The notes under the pieces were generated by a model that saw only the letters and a list, made by a program, of their open reading frames with translations, was not told the origin of the DNA and ran no database searches. The position numbers were made by a program, and so were the translations under genes. This document shows positions 26,684-37,500 of a stretch of DNA of 64,000 nt, one piece after another. Origin of the DNA: Granulicella aggregans (GTDB lineage Bacteria > Acidobacteriota > Terriglobia > Terriglobales > Acidobacteriaceae); assembly GCF_014203275.1 (NCBI RefSeq), contig NZ_JACHIP010000002.1, positions 992,001 through 1,056,000 of the forward strand. The letters run 5' to 3'. How positions within the stretch are numbered: the stretch's first letter is position 1; every line of letters starts with the position of its first letter.

Positions 26684-27406
26684 TCAACCTGCTTCGCTGC
26701 CCACCAACTCCTCCACCGACGCGCAAGCCACCACCTGCCGCCCGAACACCCTTCCAAAACTCTTCGCCACCGCGTTCCCCGCCTCTTCCATCGAAGGCAC
26801 CCGATCCGCCTCCAGCTCCAGGCTTGTCACCTCTCGGTCGCTGATCCCGCAAGGCACAATCCACTGAAAGTCCCGGAGGTCCGTCGTCACATTCAGCGCG
26901 AAACCATGCGATGTCACCCCCTGCGACACATGGACCCCAATCGCCGCGATCTTCTTCTCTAAAACTGAGCCGCCAGCCACAGTCCACACCCCGGTCCGCT
27001 TGGCCACCCGTTGCGCCATCACCCCGAACTCCCCGCAAGCCCGGATCAGCACTTCCTCAAGCAACCGTACAAAATCGACAGGTCCCAGGTGTGGCCCCTT
27101 CTTTCCCGGCAGATCGCCGCGTAGATCGAAGATCGGGTACCCCACCAGTTGCCCCGGTCCGTGATACGTCACATCCCCGCCGCGATTCGTGTCGTACAAC
27201 TCCACGCCGCGCTGCGCCAACTCCCCATCCGAAGCCAGCACATTTCCCCTCCCCGAGTTCCGCCCCAACGTCAGCACCGGCGGATGCTCCATCAGCAGCA
27301 GCGCATCCCCAATCGCCCCGGTCTTCCGCGCAGCCACTACACGCTCCTGCGCACGCAGCCCTTCTGCATACGAGATCCTCCCGAGATGGACTAAATGGAT
27401 ATACAT
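26684..27406 (-). CDS. lipB: Octanoyl-[ACP] transferase LipB
   Basis: LipB moves octanoyl from ACP to lipoyl domains of 2-oxoacid dehydrogenase and glycine cleavage proteins, in the cytoplasm. Start ATG 27406 (MYIHLVHLGRISYAEG) gives 240 residues; a TTG three codons earlier is possible but less likely. The conserved RGGDVTYHGPGQLVGYP is present, followed by the catalytic Lys in KKIAAIGVHVSQGVTSHG and the catalytic Cys in IVPCGI. The ending is the usual length. It follows lpd on the same strand, separated by a terminator lying only 13 bases upstream of the start. Confidence 0.95.
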   Translation of the reverse strand: MYIHLVHLGRISYAEGLRAQERVVAARKTGAIGDALLLMEHPPVLTLGRNSGRGNVLASDGELAQRGVELYDTNRGGDVTYHGPGQLVGYPIFDLRGDLPGKKGPHLGPVDFVRLLEEVLIRACGEFGVMAQRVAKRTGVWTVAGGSVLEKKIAAIGVHVSQGVTSHGFALNVTTDLRDFQWIVPCGISDREVTSLELEADRVPSMEEAGNAVAKSFGRVFGRQVVACASVEELVGSEAG

Positions 27407-27415
27407 GACCCTCAA

Positions 27416-27451
27416 AAATGGAAACAGCCGGAATCATCTCCGGCTGTTTCC
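27416..27451 (-). terminator. Rho-independent terminator of lpd
   Basis: On the minus strand, a perfect 13-bp stem GGAAACAGCCGGA/TCCGGCTGTTTCC with a six-base loop is followed by ATTTTT. It stands between lpd and the lipB start, so lipB needs its own promoter or read-through. Confidence 0.9.
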
Positions 27452-27472
27452 ACGCACTGCATTTACGAAGAC

Positions 27473-28894
27473 CTAAACGTTCACCGCCAGCCCCTCAACA
27501 CTCGAGAACCCATCCAGCAACGCCTCAGCCACAGTCGGATGAGCATGAACCGTGAACATCATCTCCTCGACGGTAGCCTCAAGCTCGATCGCTGTCACCG
27601 CCTCGGCGATGATCTCCGTCGCATATGGCCCGATGATGTGTACGCCCAGGATCTCTCCATACTTCGCGTCCGCCACCACCTTCACAAACCCATCATGCGC
27701 ATCCAGAATCGTCGCCTTCGAGTTCCCCACAAACGGGAACTTCCCGACCTTCACCTGGAAGCCCTTCTCCTTTGCCTGCGCCTCCGTCAGCCCCACCGAA
27801 GCAATCTGCGGATCGCAGTATGTGCATCCCGGAATCCGGTCACGCCGCACCGGCTTCGCATACTTGCCCGCCAGCTTCGCCGCAACCACCAGCCCAGCCA
27901 TCCCGCCCACATGCGCCAACTGCGGCAGCCCGGCAACGATGTCGCCGATCGCATAAACGCCCGGCTCCGTCGTCTCCATCCACTCCGTCACCGGAACAAA
28001 CCCGCGATCCAGCTTGATGTTCGTCTTGTCCAGCCCCGCGTCATACGTCCTCGGAGCACGTCCAATCGCCACCAGCACCTTCTCCGCCTGCTTCGTCGCG
28101 CCCTTGCCATCCGAAGTCGTGAAGTGAACGAGCACTCCGCCGTCGTTCTTCTCCAGCTTGTCCACCTTCGCCGAAAGATGCATCTCGAACCCGCGCTTCT
28201 TATACAGCCGCAGCAGCTCCTTGCTGATGTCTTCATCTTCGACATTCACCAGCCGCGGCAGCGCCTCGATGATCGTCACCTCGGCCCCAAAGCTCTTGAA
28301 CACCGAAGCGAACTCAACACCCACCGCGCCCGCGCCAATCACCACCAGCGACTTCGGAAACTCCGGCGCCTTCAGAATCTCGATGTTCGTCAGAATTGTT
28401 TCGTCCGCCGTATACCCCGGCAGCATCCGCGCATCCGACCCCATCGCCAGTACCACCTTCTTCCCCTGCACGATCTGCGTCTTGCCGTCAGCCGACTTCA
28501 CCTCAACCGAGTGCACGCCATCCTTCGCCGCACCCGTTAGCCGACCATAGCCCTTGATCGCTGTGATCTTGTTCTTCTTCATCAGAAAGTCGAGACCCTT
28601 GGTATGCCGCGAGATCACGTCATCCTTGCGCGCAATCAGGTTCTTCCAGTTCAGCTTCGGATCACTCACGCCGTCAATCCCGTACTTCTCCGCATGCTTC
28701 AGGTGGTCCCAAAGCTCCGCCGAGAACAGCATCGCCTTCGTCGGAATGCAACCCCACAGCAGGCATGTCCCGCCCAGCCGCTCATTCGCATCGATCAGCG
28801 CCGTCTTCAAACCAAACTGCGACGCTCGGATCGCACACGTATACCCCGCAGGCCCACCACCAACCACCACTAAATCGAAGATCTGATCTGCCAA
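27473..28894 (-). CDS. lpdA: Dihydrolipoamide dehydrogenase E3
   Basis: E3 reoxidises lipoamide in 2-oxoacid dehydrogenases. The 473-residue protein has the FAD-binding GGGPAGYTCAIRASQFG near residue 10, the redox pair in GGTCLLWGCIPTKA near residues 41-54, the NAD-binding VIGAGAVGVEFAS near 180, a second FAD segment with GVYAIGDIVAG and the catalytic His/Glu in HAHPTVAEALLD at the C-terminus. It starts at ATG 28894. The redox loop reads CLLWGC rather than the commoner CLNVGC. The pair with lipB and the E2 gene nearby supports the assignment. The divergent cupin gene begins 120 bases upstream. Confidence 0.97.
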   Translation of the reverse strand: MADQIFDLVVVGGGPAGYTCAIRASQFGLKTALIDANERLGGTCLLWGCIPTKAMLFSAELWDHLKHAEKYGIDGVSDPKLNWKNLIARKDDVISRHTKGLDFLMKKNKITAIKGYGRLTGAAKDGVHSVEVKSADGKTQIVQGKKVVLAMGSDARMLPGYTADETILTNIEILKAPEFPKSLVVIGAGAVGVEFASVFKSFGAEVTIIEALPRLVNVEDEDISKELLRLYKKRGFEMHLSAKVDKLEKNDGGVLVHFTTSDGKGATKQAEKVLVAIGRAPRTYDAGLDKTNIKLDRGFVPVTEWMETTEPGVYAIGDIVAGLPQLAHVGGMAGLVVAAKLAGKYAKPVRRDRIPGCTYCDPQIASVGLTEAQAKEKGFQVKVGKFPFVGNSKATILDAHDGFVKVVADAKYGEILGVHIIGPYATEIIAEAVTAIELEATVEEMMFTVHAHPTVAEALLDGFSSVEGLAVNV

Positions 28895-29013
28895 GAAATT
28901 GCTCCATTCCTACCGAATTCGCGACAATTTCAATTTTACGCCCTTCGATTTAATTGGCATCTCCCCCACCCCAGGACGATAATCCCTCCTTATCCGCCAC
29001 GAGGAGAAAACCG

Positions 29014-29409
29014 TTGCCCACTTCAATGCCTGCCGCCTTCGCTCTTTGCTTGATACTCTCCGCCACACCCTTCGTCGCCCATGCACAGGCAGCCTCTTCA
29101 CCGGCACCACCGGCAAGCACCCATCGCATCACCCAGTTCGAGAACGACGCCGTCAAAGTCTGGCGCACCACCATCCAGCCCGGCACCCCGCTACCGCTAC
29201 ACCACCACGACCATCCCCGCGTCCTCATCGCCCTCGCCCCAGGCACGCTGAAGATCGTCGAAGAGTCCGGCGATACCAAGACCATCAATCTCAAAGTCGG
29301 CGAGGCCTACTGGCTCCCCGCCATGCCCGCCGGCGCGCTCCATCAGGACGTCAACGCCTCCGGCCAGCCCATCGAAGTCATGGTCGTCGAACTGGAAAAA
29401 GAGAATTAG
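29014..29409 (+). CDS. Secreted cupin-domain protein
   Basis: Start TTG 29014 lies eight bases after GAGGAG (29001-29006), giving 131 residues. The N-terminus PTSMPAAFALCLILSATPFV ends near AHAQAA as a Sec signal. The cupin fold is visible: metal-binding residues in LPLHHHDHPRVLIALAPGTL, a KIVEESGDTKTI strand pair and EAYWLPAMPAGALHQDVN. A function such as small-molecule binding or isomerisation cannot be named. It is divergent from lpd. Confidence 0.85.
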   Translation: MPTSMPAAFALCLILSATPFVAHAQAASSPAPPASTHRITQFENDAVKVWRTTIQPGTPLPLHHHDHPRVLIALAPGTLKIVEESGDTKTINLKVGEAYWLPAMPAGALHQDVNASGQPIEVMVVELEKEN

Positions 29410-29432
29410 CGCTTCCGCTTCTCCGCAAAGGA

Positions 29433-30509
29433 CTACGGTCGATCGAACACCTGAATCACAGGGAGAGCATTGTGCTCATCATCAAAGATCCCCCTCTTTG
29501 CGATAGCCCCATCCGCCATCGGCTCCCACCAGAACACGCCTCTACCTAACCCATTCGGCGTCTGCTTCACCACCTCTACGACCGCAGCCAGGTACTCGCG
29601 CTGCCCCTCGGGAGTCTCCGGAAACTCACGCTTCTTCCCCGAAAAATCTTCGCCATAGTGCCAGTCATAGGCCGTCTCAGCAAGAACGATCGGCTTCTTA
29701 TACCGCGTCGCCATGAACGCAAGATTCTTCCGCAGGTCCTCAAGGCTCCCCTGCCACCATGGATAGTACGACTGCCCAATCACATCGAACGGCACATGGT
29801 TCACGATCAGGTGGTCATAGAACCACTGCGTCCTCTCGATGTCCCCGCCTCTGTCGATGTGGATCATGATCGCCGGCCGCGGCAGATCTCCTTTGCCCGC
29901 CTCCACACCGCGGACCCCCGCAGTCACCAGCTCCGCAAACTGCTCCCACCGATCCGGCAGCCGCCCATCCGGCCACAGCATCCCTGCGGTCACCTCGTTG
30001 CCCACCTGCACCATATCCGGCATCGTGCCCTGCAGCCGAAACGCAGTCACAGTATCGCGACTGAAATTAAAAACCGCCTTCACCAACTCGTCATGCGAGA
30101 GCTTCGCCCACGCCTTCGGTGTCCTCTCATGCTCAGGATCGGCCCAGTCATCTGAGTAGTGAAAGTCCAGCAGCAGCCGGAACCCCAGCGCCTTCGCGGC
30201 CTTCGCCTCGGCAAGCGTGTAAGCAAGCGTGTTCGGCAGCGGCGAGGGCTCGTTCATGATCCGCAGCCGAATCCAGTTATACCCATGACTCCGCAGAATC
30301 TCGAGCCCCGGCTTCGCCTGTCCTCCGTCCTTGAAGACAACGCCCTTCGATTCCAGATCGCGCAGAAAGGAAACGTCAGCTCCAGCAATAAAATAAGGCG
30401 CTCGCGCTGCTGCGTGGTCCTTCGGAGCTGACACCGGAGCACCACCAGACTGCGCAGCCAAAGGCGTCAACGGCAATCCAAACAGCAACAGCACGGAACT
30501 GAGACGCAT
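29433..30509 (-). CDS. Arabinogalactan endo-beta-1,4-galactanase (GH53)
   Basis: GH53 enzymes cleave beta-1,4-galactan side chains of pectin. Start ATG 30509 follows GAGGG, giving 358 residues with a Sec signal (MRLSSVLLLFGLPLTPLAAQ). The fold begins with FIAGADVSFLRDLESKG, contains NWIRLRIMNEPSP, LLLDFHYSDDWADPEH and the general acid Glu in MVQVGNEVTAGMLWPDG. The nucleophile Glu is in VLAETAYDWHYG, and the end has FWWEPMADG. The enzyme is predicted periplasmic or secreted. It is followed by a two-component regulator and sits in a galactan-use locus. Confidence 0.93.
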   Translation of the reverse strand: MRLSSVLLLFGLPLTPLAAQSGGAPVSAPKDHAAARAPYFIAGADVSFLRDLESKGVVFKDGGQAKPGLEILRSHGYNWIRLRIMNEPSPLPNTLAYTLAEAKAAKALGFRLLLDFHYSDDWADPEHERTPKAWAKLSHDELVKAVFNFSRDTVTAFRLQGTMPDMVQVGNEVTAGMLWPDGRLPDRWEQFAELVTAGVRGVEAGKGDLPRPAIMIHIDRGGDIERTQWFYDHLIVNHVPFDVIGQSYYPWWQGSLEDLRKNLAFMATRYKKPIVLAETAYDWHYGEDFSGKKREFPETPEGQREYLAAVVEVVKQTPNGLGRGVFWWEPMADGAIAKRGIFDDEHNALPVIQVFDRP

Positions 30510-30537
30510 CAACACCCTCACTTCAACCAACCTCCCC

Positions 30538-31176
30538 TTACAAATGCAGCAATCCACGCTGCAAGGCGGCAACAACCGCCTCAGTGCGATCATTCACATC
30601 AAGCCGCTCAAGGATCGCCGAGACCCTGCACTTCACCGTAATCTCCGCCAACTCAAGCTCCGCCGCGATCTCGCGGTTGCTCTTCCCCTGCGCAATCTTC
30701 GCCAGTATCTCCCGCTCCCGCGCGCTCAGGTCGGAGTTCGGCGTCCTGCTCGCCAGCGCCCGTTTCACCACCGGCGGCAGATAACGCCCGCCCGCATGGA
30801 CCCGCTTGATCGCCTCCGCCAGCAGGTTATGCGGCAGCCCCTTGATGATGTATCCACTCGCACCAGCCTGCAGCGCCTGGTGAATGTCCTCATCCCCTTC
30901 ATAGGTCGTCACCACGATGAACCGCGACTCCGGCGAAGTCGCACGGATCGTCCGAATCGTCTCGACGCCACTGATGTCCGGAAGCCGCAAGTCCATCAAC
31001 GTCACATCCGGCGTATGCTCGCGATGCAGCGCGATGGCCTCGCGTCCGCTCCCCGCCTGCGCGACCGTCTCCATACCGGGCAGCGTTCCAATCAAAGCCG
31101 CAAGCCCAATCCGCACGATCGGATGATCGTCCACAAACATCAACCGAATAGGCGGCGCCTGCACCGTATGCGTCAT
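30538..31176 (-). CDS. NarL/LuxR-type response regulator
   Basis: The 212-residue protein has a receiver domain with MFVDDHPIVRIGLAAL at the start, the phospho-acceptor Asp in TLMDLRLPDISGVET near residue 60 and the conserved Thr/Lys region in IVVTTYEGDEDIHQAL and GASGYIIKGLPHNL. After a linker comes the DNA-binding HTH, LSAREREILAKIAQGKSNREIAAELELAEITVKC. Its start overlaps the end of the sensor kinase gene in an ATGA, so the pair is co-translated. It probably controls the adjacent galactan genes. Confidence 0.95.
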   Translation of the reverse strand: MTHTVQAPPIRLMFVDDHPIVRIGLAALIGTLPGMETVAQAGSGREAIALHREHTPDVTLMDLRLPDISGVETIRTIRATSPESRFIVVTTYEGDEDIHQALQAGASGYIIKGLPHNLLAEAIKRVHAGGRYLPPVVKRALASRTPNSDLSAREREILAKIAQGKSNREIAAELELAEITVKCRVSAILERLDVNDRTEAVVAALQRGLLHL

Positions 31177-34100
31177 CGCGTCACCTCACCCATCGGATGC
31201 TTCTCCAGCGCAGCCTCCCGCGGCACAAGCGAGCACACTGCCGCACGCGGAAGCCGGATGGACACACTTGTCCCGCGCGACCTCGCACTCTCTACCTTCA
31301 CGTTCCCACCCAACCGGCTGATCCGTTCCTTGATCCCCATCAATCCGTAATGCCCCTGCGGAATCCGATCCGAAGACTCGAACCCCGATCCATCGTCGAC
31401 CACAGACAACGTAAACTCCTCCTCGCGGAAACACGCCCGAACATCCACCCGCGTCGGGTTCGCGTGCAGCAGCGCGTTGTAGATCGCCTCGCGGCTAGCC
31501 ATCGACACCTCATGGATCGCCGACGCGTGAAAGTCATAAGCGCTGCCTTCAATCACGCACTCCACCTCGATATTCGAAGACCGATTCACCCTCTCCGCAA
31601 GCTTCATCAGCGTCTCACCAAAGTCCAGCGACTCTTCCCCGCGCAGATTCCAAACCGCCTGCCGCGCTTCATCCATCGAAGACGCGAGTTGCGTCCTCGC
31701 ATAGTCCAGCAGCTCCGCCTGCGCGGAGTTCCCACCCGTCTCAATGCTGCATGCCTCAAGCAGCAGCGAGACCCCAGCGCATCCCTGGATCAACGTGTCA
31801 TGCATCTCCCGCGCCAGCCGCGCACGCTCCTGCAGCACCGCCTGAAACGCCGCCTCCACCCGCCGAAGCTTCTGCCGATGCACCCACCAGATCAGCACCA
31901 CCACCGCAGCCGCGCAACAACTCAGAAACCACCACGTCAGAAAGAAGTATTGCTGCTTATAAAGCGCAACCGTCCGCTCCGTCATACGCCCCGATCCATC
32001 CAGCGCCCGCACGCGAAACGTGTAGTGCCCCGCCGGGAGATTCGTATAGTCCGCGACCCGGCGATTCGTCCCATACCGCCAGGCATCTTCAAAGCCATCG
32101 AGCTTATACAGAAACTGCACAGCATCCTGCGGAGCCAACAAAATCGACCCATAAGAGATCTCAAGGTTCCGATTGTTCGCACTCAACTCGATCGGTCCGC
32201 CCTGCGCGGAGAACGTACGCCCATCCGCAACCACCTGGTCGAGAAAGACCTTCGGCGGCGGCGAAGCGTCACTCTCATCACCAAAGAACTGCACCGGCCC
32301 TCGGCTGGTCGGAAACCACGCATCGCCATCGGCAGTAATCACGCCTGAAGGCTGCGTCCCACCATAAAGCGGCGACAGCCGCCCGCCTTCAGCCACAGCA
32401 ATAAACCTCTGCGACAAATTGGTCCGCGCATGTCTCGCCATCTCTTCTAAATCCGCGACGGAGACCACCGCAACCCCGCCCGCTCCGCTCATCCAGAACC
32501 TCTGCCTCGCATCCTCAAGAATCGAGTAGATGCTGTCGCTGGCAAGTCCCTGCTCGGTCGTGTAGTGAGTCAGCTTGGCCTCGCCCGCGACATAGCGATA
32601 AAGCCCATTGTCAGGAGTCCCAAACCAAAGCGCCCCACTCGCACTCTGATGCAGAGCCCACACCTTCTCCTGTGCAAGAGCCGCAGTCACCGCATCCTGC
32701 ACAAACCGCCCATCCGCAAAGTGGCTAACCCCGCGGTCCGTCCCAAACCACACATCGCCCGCCCGGTCCTCGAGCATCGACCGCACACTCGAATACACCA
32801 GCCCCTCTTTCACCTTGTAGCTGCTGAAGACGCCATGCGACAACCGACTCACCCCACCATCAGTCGCAATCCACAGATCGCCACTCCGCGTCTCCAGAAT
32901 CCCGCGCACGAAGTCATTCACCAGTCCATCTGCCATCGTGTAATGCACCGCCGACCCGTTGCCCAGCCGGAACAACCCACGCCCATCCGTCCCAATCCAC
33001 AGCGCTCCATCGAACGCCCGAAATACATTCCGCACCCGCGCGCCGTTCAACTCTGGAAACACCTTAGGCGTGGCCACACCATTGACCAAATGCGAAAGCC
33101 CCGTGCTCGCCGCCCACAGCGTTCCATCACTATCCAGAGAGATCGTCCCAAAGTCCGAGTCCGACGCATTCGGCAGCGGCACCAGCTTCACCGAAGACCG
33201 GCTGAACCGTGCCACACCCGCCTGCGTCCCCAGCCACAGGTTATGTTCCGAGTCCTCAAACAAGCTAAGCACCGTCTTACTCGGCAGGTTCAGAACCCCA
33301 GGCTGGCTGCTTTCAATCGACTCCAAACGCCCGCCCCGCAACGTAAACACACCCTGCCCAATCGTCCCAATCCACAGCGTGCCATCGCTCGTCTCGCGCA
33401 GCACACGCACCGTACCCTGAACGCCCGCGAATCGTCCAAACCGCGTTGTACCTTTAGACAGCCTCTGCAATCCAGACACAGTCCCCACCCACATCGTGCC
33501 GTCCCGCGTCTGCAGGATCGACTTCACCGTGGTCTCGCTGTACTCCCCCGCCAGCGGCCAGTTCGTCGCGACCCCGTCGCGAATCTCAAGCAACTGCGAG
33601 CCCCCAACCCAGATCGCCCCATCCGCCGCCTGCGTAATCGAGTGCACAGTCAGCAGCGGAATCGCCCCCACACCATCCACGCGCACAGCCCGCGCCGCTC
33701 TACGCGGCAACTTGAACAAGCCGTTATCCGTCCCGATCCAGATCGTTCCCTCCCGATCCTCGAGCACCGTCCTCACAAATCCGTCAGCCAATCCCTCAGT
33801 CACCCCAAAGCGATGAAACTCGCCATTCTCAAGGTGAAGCAGCCCTCCACCTTCGCTACCGATCCACAGCGTGCCATCACGCGCCGTCATCAGGCTGAAG
33901 ACGCTGTTCTCCTGAAACGCCGGCGTCGTGCTCCGATCAAACAGCACAAATCGCGAGCCATCAAACCGCAGCAGGCCGCCGGTAGTTCCGATCCACAGAA
34001 AGCCATCCGGCGTCTGCGCCACCGCCTGCACCGTCTGCTGCGGAAGCCCATCCTTGGTCTGCCACACCCGCGCCGCATAGTTCGCCAGCGACTGCGAAGC

Positions 34101-34190
34101 AGTCTCCGCATGTGGCGCAGCGCCCGATGCGGCAGCGCTTACACCCCGGCATAGGCATAGCAGCAACGCAATCGACCCGGCAACCCGCAT
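31173..34190 (-). CDS. Two-component sensor histidine kinase with N-terminal beta-propellers
   Basis: The start is probably ATG 34190 (MRVAGSIALLLCLC), a Sec signal; a TTG at 34241 would extend it by 17 residues. The sensor part is a long run of two-component regulator propeller blades with repeats such as DGTLWIGS, DGLFKLPR and GDVWFGTDRGV, followed by a Y_Y_Y-like domain, one membrane helix FLTWWFLSCCAAAVVVLIWW, and a HisKA_3/HATPase core. The phospho-accepting His is in RLAREMHDTLIQG, the N box in REAIYNALLHANPTRVDV and the G box in DDGSGF and GLMGIKERISRLGG. This plan is typical of sensors of carbohydrates. The regulator gene overlaps its stop. Confidence 0.93.
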   Translation of the reverse strand: MRVAGSIALLLCLCRGVSAAASGAAPHAETASQSLANYAARVWQTKDGLPQQTVQAVAQTPDGFLWIGTTGGLLRFDGSRFVLFDRSTTPAFQENSVFSLMTARDGTLWIGSEGGGLLHLENGEFHRFGVTEGLADGFVRTVLEDREGTIWIGTDNGLFKLPRRAARAVRVDGVGAIPLLTVHSITQAADGAIWVGGSQLLEIRDGVATNWPLAGEYSETTVKSILQTRDGTMWVGTVSGLQRLSKGTTRFGRFAGVQGTVRVLRETSDGTLWIGTIGQGVFTLRGGRLESIESSQPGVLNLPSKTVLSLFEDSEHNLWLGTQAGVARFSRSSVKLVPLPNASDSDFGTISLDSDGTLWAASTGLSHLVNGVATPKVFPELNGARVRNVFRAFDGALWIGTDGRGLFRLGNGSAVHYTMADGLVNDFVRGILETRSGDLWIATDGGVSRLSHGVFSSYKVKEGLVYSSVRSMLEDRAGDVWFGTDRGVSHFADGRFVQDAVTAALAQEKVWALHQSASGALWFGTPDNGLYRYVAGEAKLTHYTTEQGLASDSIYSILEDARQRFWMSGAGGVAVVSVADLEEMARHARTNLSQRFIAVAEGGRLSPLYGGTQPSGVITADGDAWFPTSRGPVQFFGDESDASPPPKVFLDQVVADGRTFSAQGGPIELSANNRNLEISYGSILLAPQDAVQFLYKLDGFEDAWRYGTNRRVADYTNLPAGHYTFRVRALDGSGRMTERTVALYKQQYFFLTWWFLSCCAAAVVVLIWWVHRQKLRRVEAAFQAVLQERARLAREMHDTLIQGCAGVSLLLEACSIETGGNSAQAELLDYARTQLASSMDEARQAVWNLRGEESLDFGETLMKLAERVNRSSNIEVECVIEGSAYDFHASAIHEVSMASREAIYNALLHANPTRVDVRACFREEEFTLSVVDDGSGFESSDRIPQGHYGLMGIKERISRLGGNVKVESARSRGTSVSIRLPRAAVCSLVPREAALEKHPMGEVTR

Positions 34191-34288
34191 TGTTTTCGTA
34201 AACACGCTCCGATTCTGCTCTCGCGTCCACGCAATACACAAGCCACGACGGTGTTACCTGCCACGCGATGGGCGGGAACCTAGAGTTT

Positions 34289-34333
34289 GGGTGCCCCATC
34301 CATCGCGCCTTTGTTTTACGCGATGGGTGGCAA
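34289..34333. repeat. Repeat family A, copy 6 (short, divergent form)
   Basis: GGGTGCCCCATCCAT is followed by CGCGCC, a loop and GGCGCG-like return arm GCGATGGGTGG. The second palindrome is missing. It lies in the divergent gap between the sensor kinase and the TonB receptor (34191-34524), where no other feature was seen. Confidence 0.7.
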
Positions 34334-34524
34334 CGTAAACCCTTCCCCAGCCGTCGCCTACTTCGCCACAAAATACCTCAAACCAAATCATCCCACGCAT
34401 ACTTTCGTATGTTCCCGATCGTGTTGCCATACGCGTACTGTCGTCTTCGCGCAAAACAACAGTCCTGGATCTTTCCCAAGCCATCGGGAGGGGCAACAGG
34501 CTTAGAAATCGGAGACACACCACG

Positions 34525-37500
34525 ATGTTCAGAAGCATCTTCACTTTGAGGCCAGCAGTATTCGCACTCGTCACGCTCGCTCTCATCGGGGCACCCGCAA
34601 CCCGCGTCCATGCCCAGGCAGGCCAGGCAACCCTCTCCGGCTCCATCACCGACCCCTCCGGCGCAATCGTCCCCGGCGCAAAGATCACCCTCATCCAAGA
34701 GTCCAGCAAGGTCCAGCGCACCGCCACCTCGAACAACAGCGGAGCCTTCAACTTCGTCGCCATCCCGCCTGACACCTACGACATCATGGTCTCGGCAGCG
34801 GGCTTCCGTCCCGCCCGCCAGAACGGCATCGCCGTCCACATCAACGACCAGCTCGATCTCCCAAAGATTCCCCTCTCCATCGCCAGCAGCGACATCACCG
34901 TCACCGTCACCACAGACACCGACAACGTCACCCCGACCACCTCCGGCGAGCAGTCCTACACCCTCACCGCCAAGCAGATCCAGAACCTCAACATTGAAAG
35001 CCGCAGCGCCATCGAGCTCCTCGACCTCATCCCCGGAGCCTCGAACACCGGCAACTTCACCGGCTCCTACAACCGCGAACAGGCCGGCTTCGGCCAGAAC
35101 TCCAGCACCTACACCGTGAACGGCAACCGCTTCGACCAGGTACAGATCGTCTCCGATGGCGCACCCGTGACAGACCTCAACACCGCCGGCGCAGCCGCCG
35201 TCACCCCCAACGTCGACATGATCTCCGAAGCCAAGGTCGAGACCAGCGCTTTCTCCTCCGTCCAACCCAACGGCCCCATCGTCTTCGAGACCCAGACCAA
35301 GTCCGGCGGCAGCCAGTACCACGGCGAGGCCTACATGACCGCCCGCAACAGCGTCTTCAACTCCAACGACGCCTACAACAAGCAGCTTGGCCTGCCTCGC
35401 GCCAACTCCAGCTTCTACTATCCCGGCGTCAACATCGGCGGCCCGGTCATGTTCCCGCACTCGAGCTTCAACAAGAATCGCGACAAGCTCTTCTTCTTCG
35501 CCGCTGCCGAGTTCACCCAGCAGCACGTCGACCTCGGCGCACAGGCCGCTCTCGTCCCCACCGCCGCCATGCGCCAGGGCCTCTTCACCCCCGCGGAGCT
35601 CGGCGCGATCGCCGGAAGCACCTATCGCCACTTCTATCAGTCCAACCAGCCCTGCACCGGCAACTACTACAACAGCCCCTCCTGTCAGAACGGCACCCTC
35701 AATGCTGCCGCAGTCGATCCCGGTGGCCTCATCCTCCTCAACGCCTTCCCTCTGCCCAACGCCGACCCCTCGAAGAACACCGCTGGCAATAACCTCATCA
35801 CCGACCTCGTCACCTCCGATCCCCGCAACCAGGAGAACTTGAAGCTGGACTACAGCATCTCCGAGCGCATCCACCTGTCCGGCCGCTTCAACCACGAGAA
35901 CGAGAACGTACCCGCCCCTTACGGCCCCTACAACACCGTCAACTTCGCCAAGATCCCCTACCCGGCAGATCAGATCGGCCGCAACGCCTCCAACTCGCTC
36001 AACTTCAACCTCGTCAACACCATCACGCAGTCGCTCACCAACGAGCTCTCCGTCGCCTACACCCGCTTCAACCTCCGCATCAACATCGACGACCCCGCCG
36101 CCGTCTCCCGCACCGGCCTCGCCTATCCCTACGCGAACCTCTACCCCGGCTCCGACATCCTGCCGAATGTAAGCTTCAGCTCAACGCCCGGTCTCTACAT
36201 TCCTGGCGGCGAAGCCCCGCCCTTCAACACCGTGCAGAACACCACCACCATCACCGATGGCGTCACCAAGGTCCTCGGCCGTCACATCCTCCGCTTCGGC
36301 TTCTACGACGTCTACGCCGCCTACAACAACCAGACCACCGGAAACGATAACGGAACCGTCAGCGCCGGAACCTACGTTGCTGGGAGCACCGGCAATGAGT
36401 TCGCCGATCTCTACGTAGGCCGCATCGCAGGCTACGCCCAGAGCAGCCAGAACATCATGGCGCACATGATCAACAAGCGCTTCGACTTCTACGGCCAGGA
36501 CACCTGGAAGATCGGCAGCCGCCTCACCGTCAACTATGGAGCACGCCTCGACCACATCGCCTGGTGGTTCGACAAGGACGGCAAGATCGCCGTCTTCAAT
36601 CCCGCTGCCTACGATGCCACCGCTCCCATCACCGCATACTCCGGCATGCAGACCCACGCGACCAACTCCGCAATTCCCATCTCCGGCGCGAAGCCTCTCA
36701 GCTTCCAGTTCGCCCCATCCGCTGGCTTCGCCTATGACCTCAACGGCACCGGCAAGACCATCGTCCGCGGCGGCTTCGGCACCAATTACTACGTAGACCC
36801 CGGCACCAACGCCTTCTCCGCTGTCGGAGCGCCTCCGAACCTGAAAGTCTTCAGCTACTACACCGGCTCAGGCACCCCCCTCACTCTCGCCTCCGCATCC
36901 GCGATCGACCCCGCATCCAACCCCGGCGTCGTCTACGGCAGCGCTTCGCCCACCGACCACCACCCCGCCGTGACCTACTCCTGGAACCTGGCCGTCGCGC
37001 GCAACCTGCCCCAGGCAATCCACGTCGAAGCCAGCTACGTCGGCAACACCACCCGCCACCTCAACGGGTACAGCACCCTCAACACAGTGCCTCTAGGCTC
37101 CGAGACGACCGTAAACGACGGCGGCCCCTACTTCGGTGGCAACTACTACCAGCAGTTGAACCGCACCTACAAGAGCTTCGGAGACATCGGCGTCAATCTC
37201 CACAACCTCAGCTCCAACTACAACTCGCTTCAGTTCACCGCATCTCGTTCCAAGGGATGGTTCAACGCCTGGCTCACCTACACCTACGGCAAGGCTCTCG
37301 CCTACAACTGCGAAGACACCTTCGACGAGCACAACTGCTACAACCCAGCGCCCTTCGATCGCTCGCAAGCTGTCAACGTGTCGTACTACCTACTGCTGCC
37401 ACACGTCAGCCAGAAGTATCTCGGCAACAGCAAGCTCGGCAACGCCGCTCTCGATGGCTGGAAGATCTCAGGCATCGAACAGTACGGCTCCGGCAGCCCC

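Noticed and set aside
34378..35895. 505-codon minus frame opposite the TonB receptor
   Set aside because: Its product is Gly/Val/Glu-rich shadow text with no motif; the + frame is the receptor.
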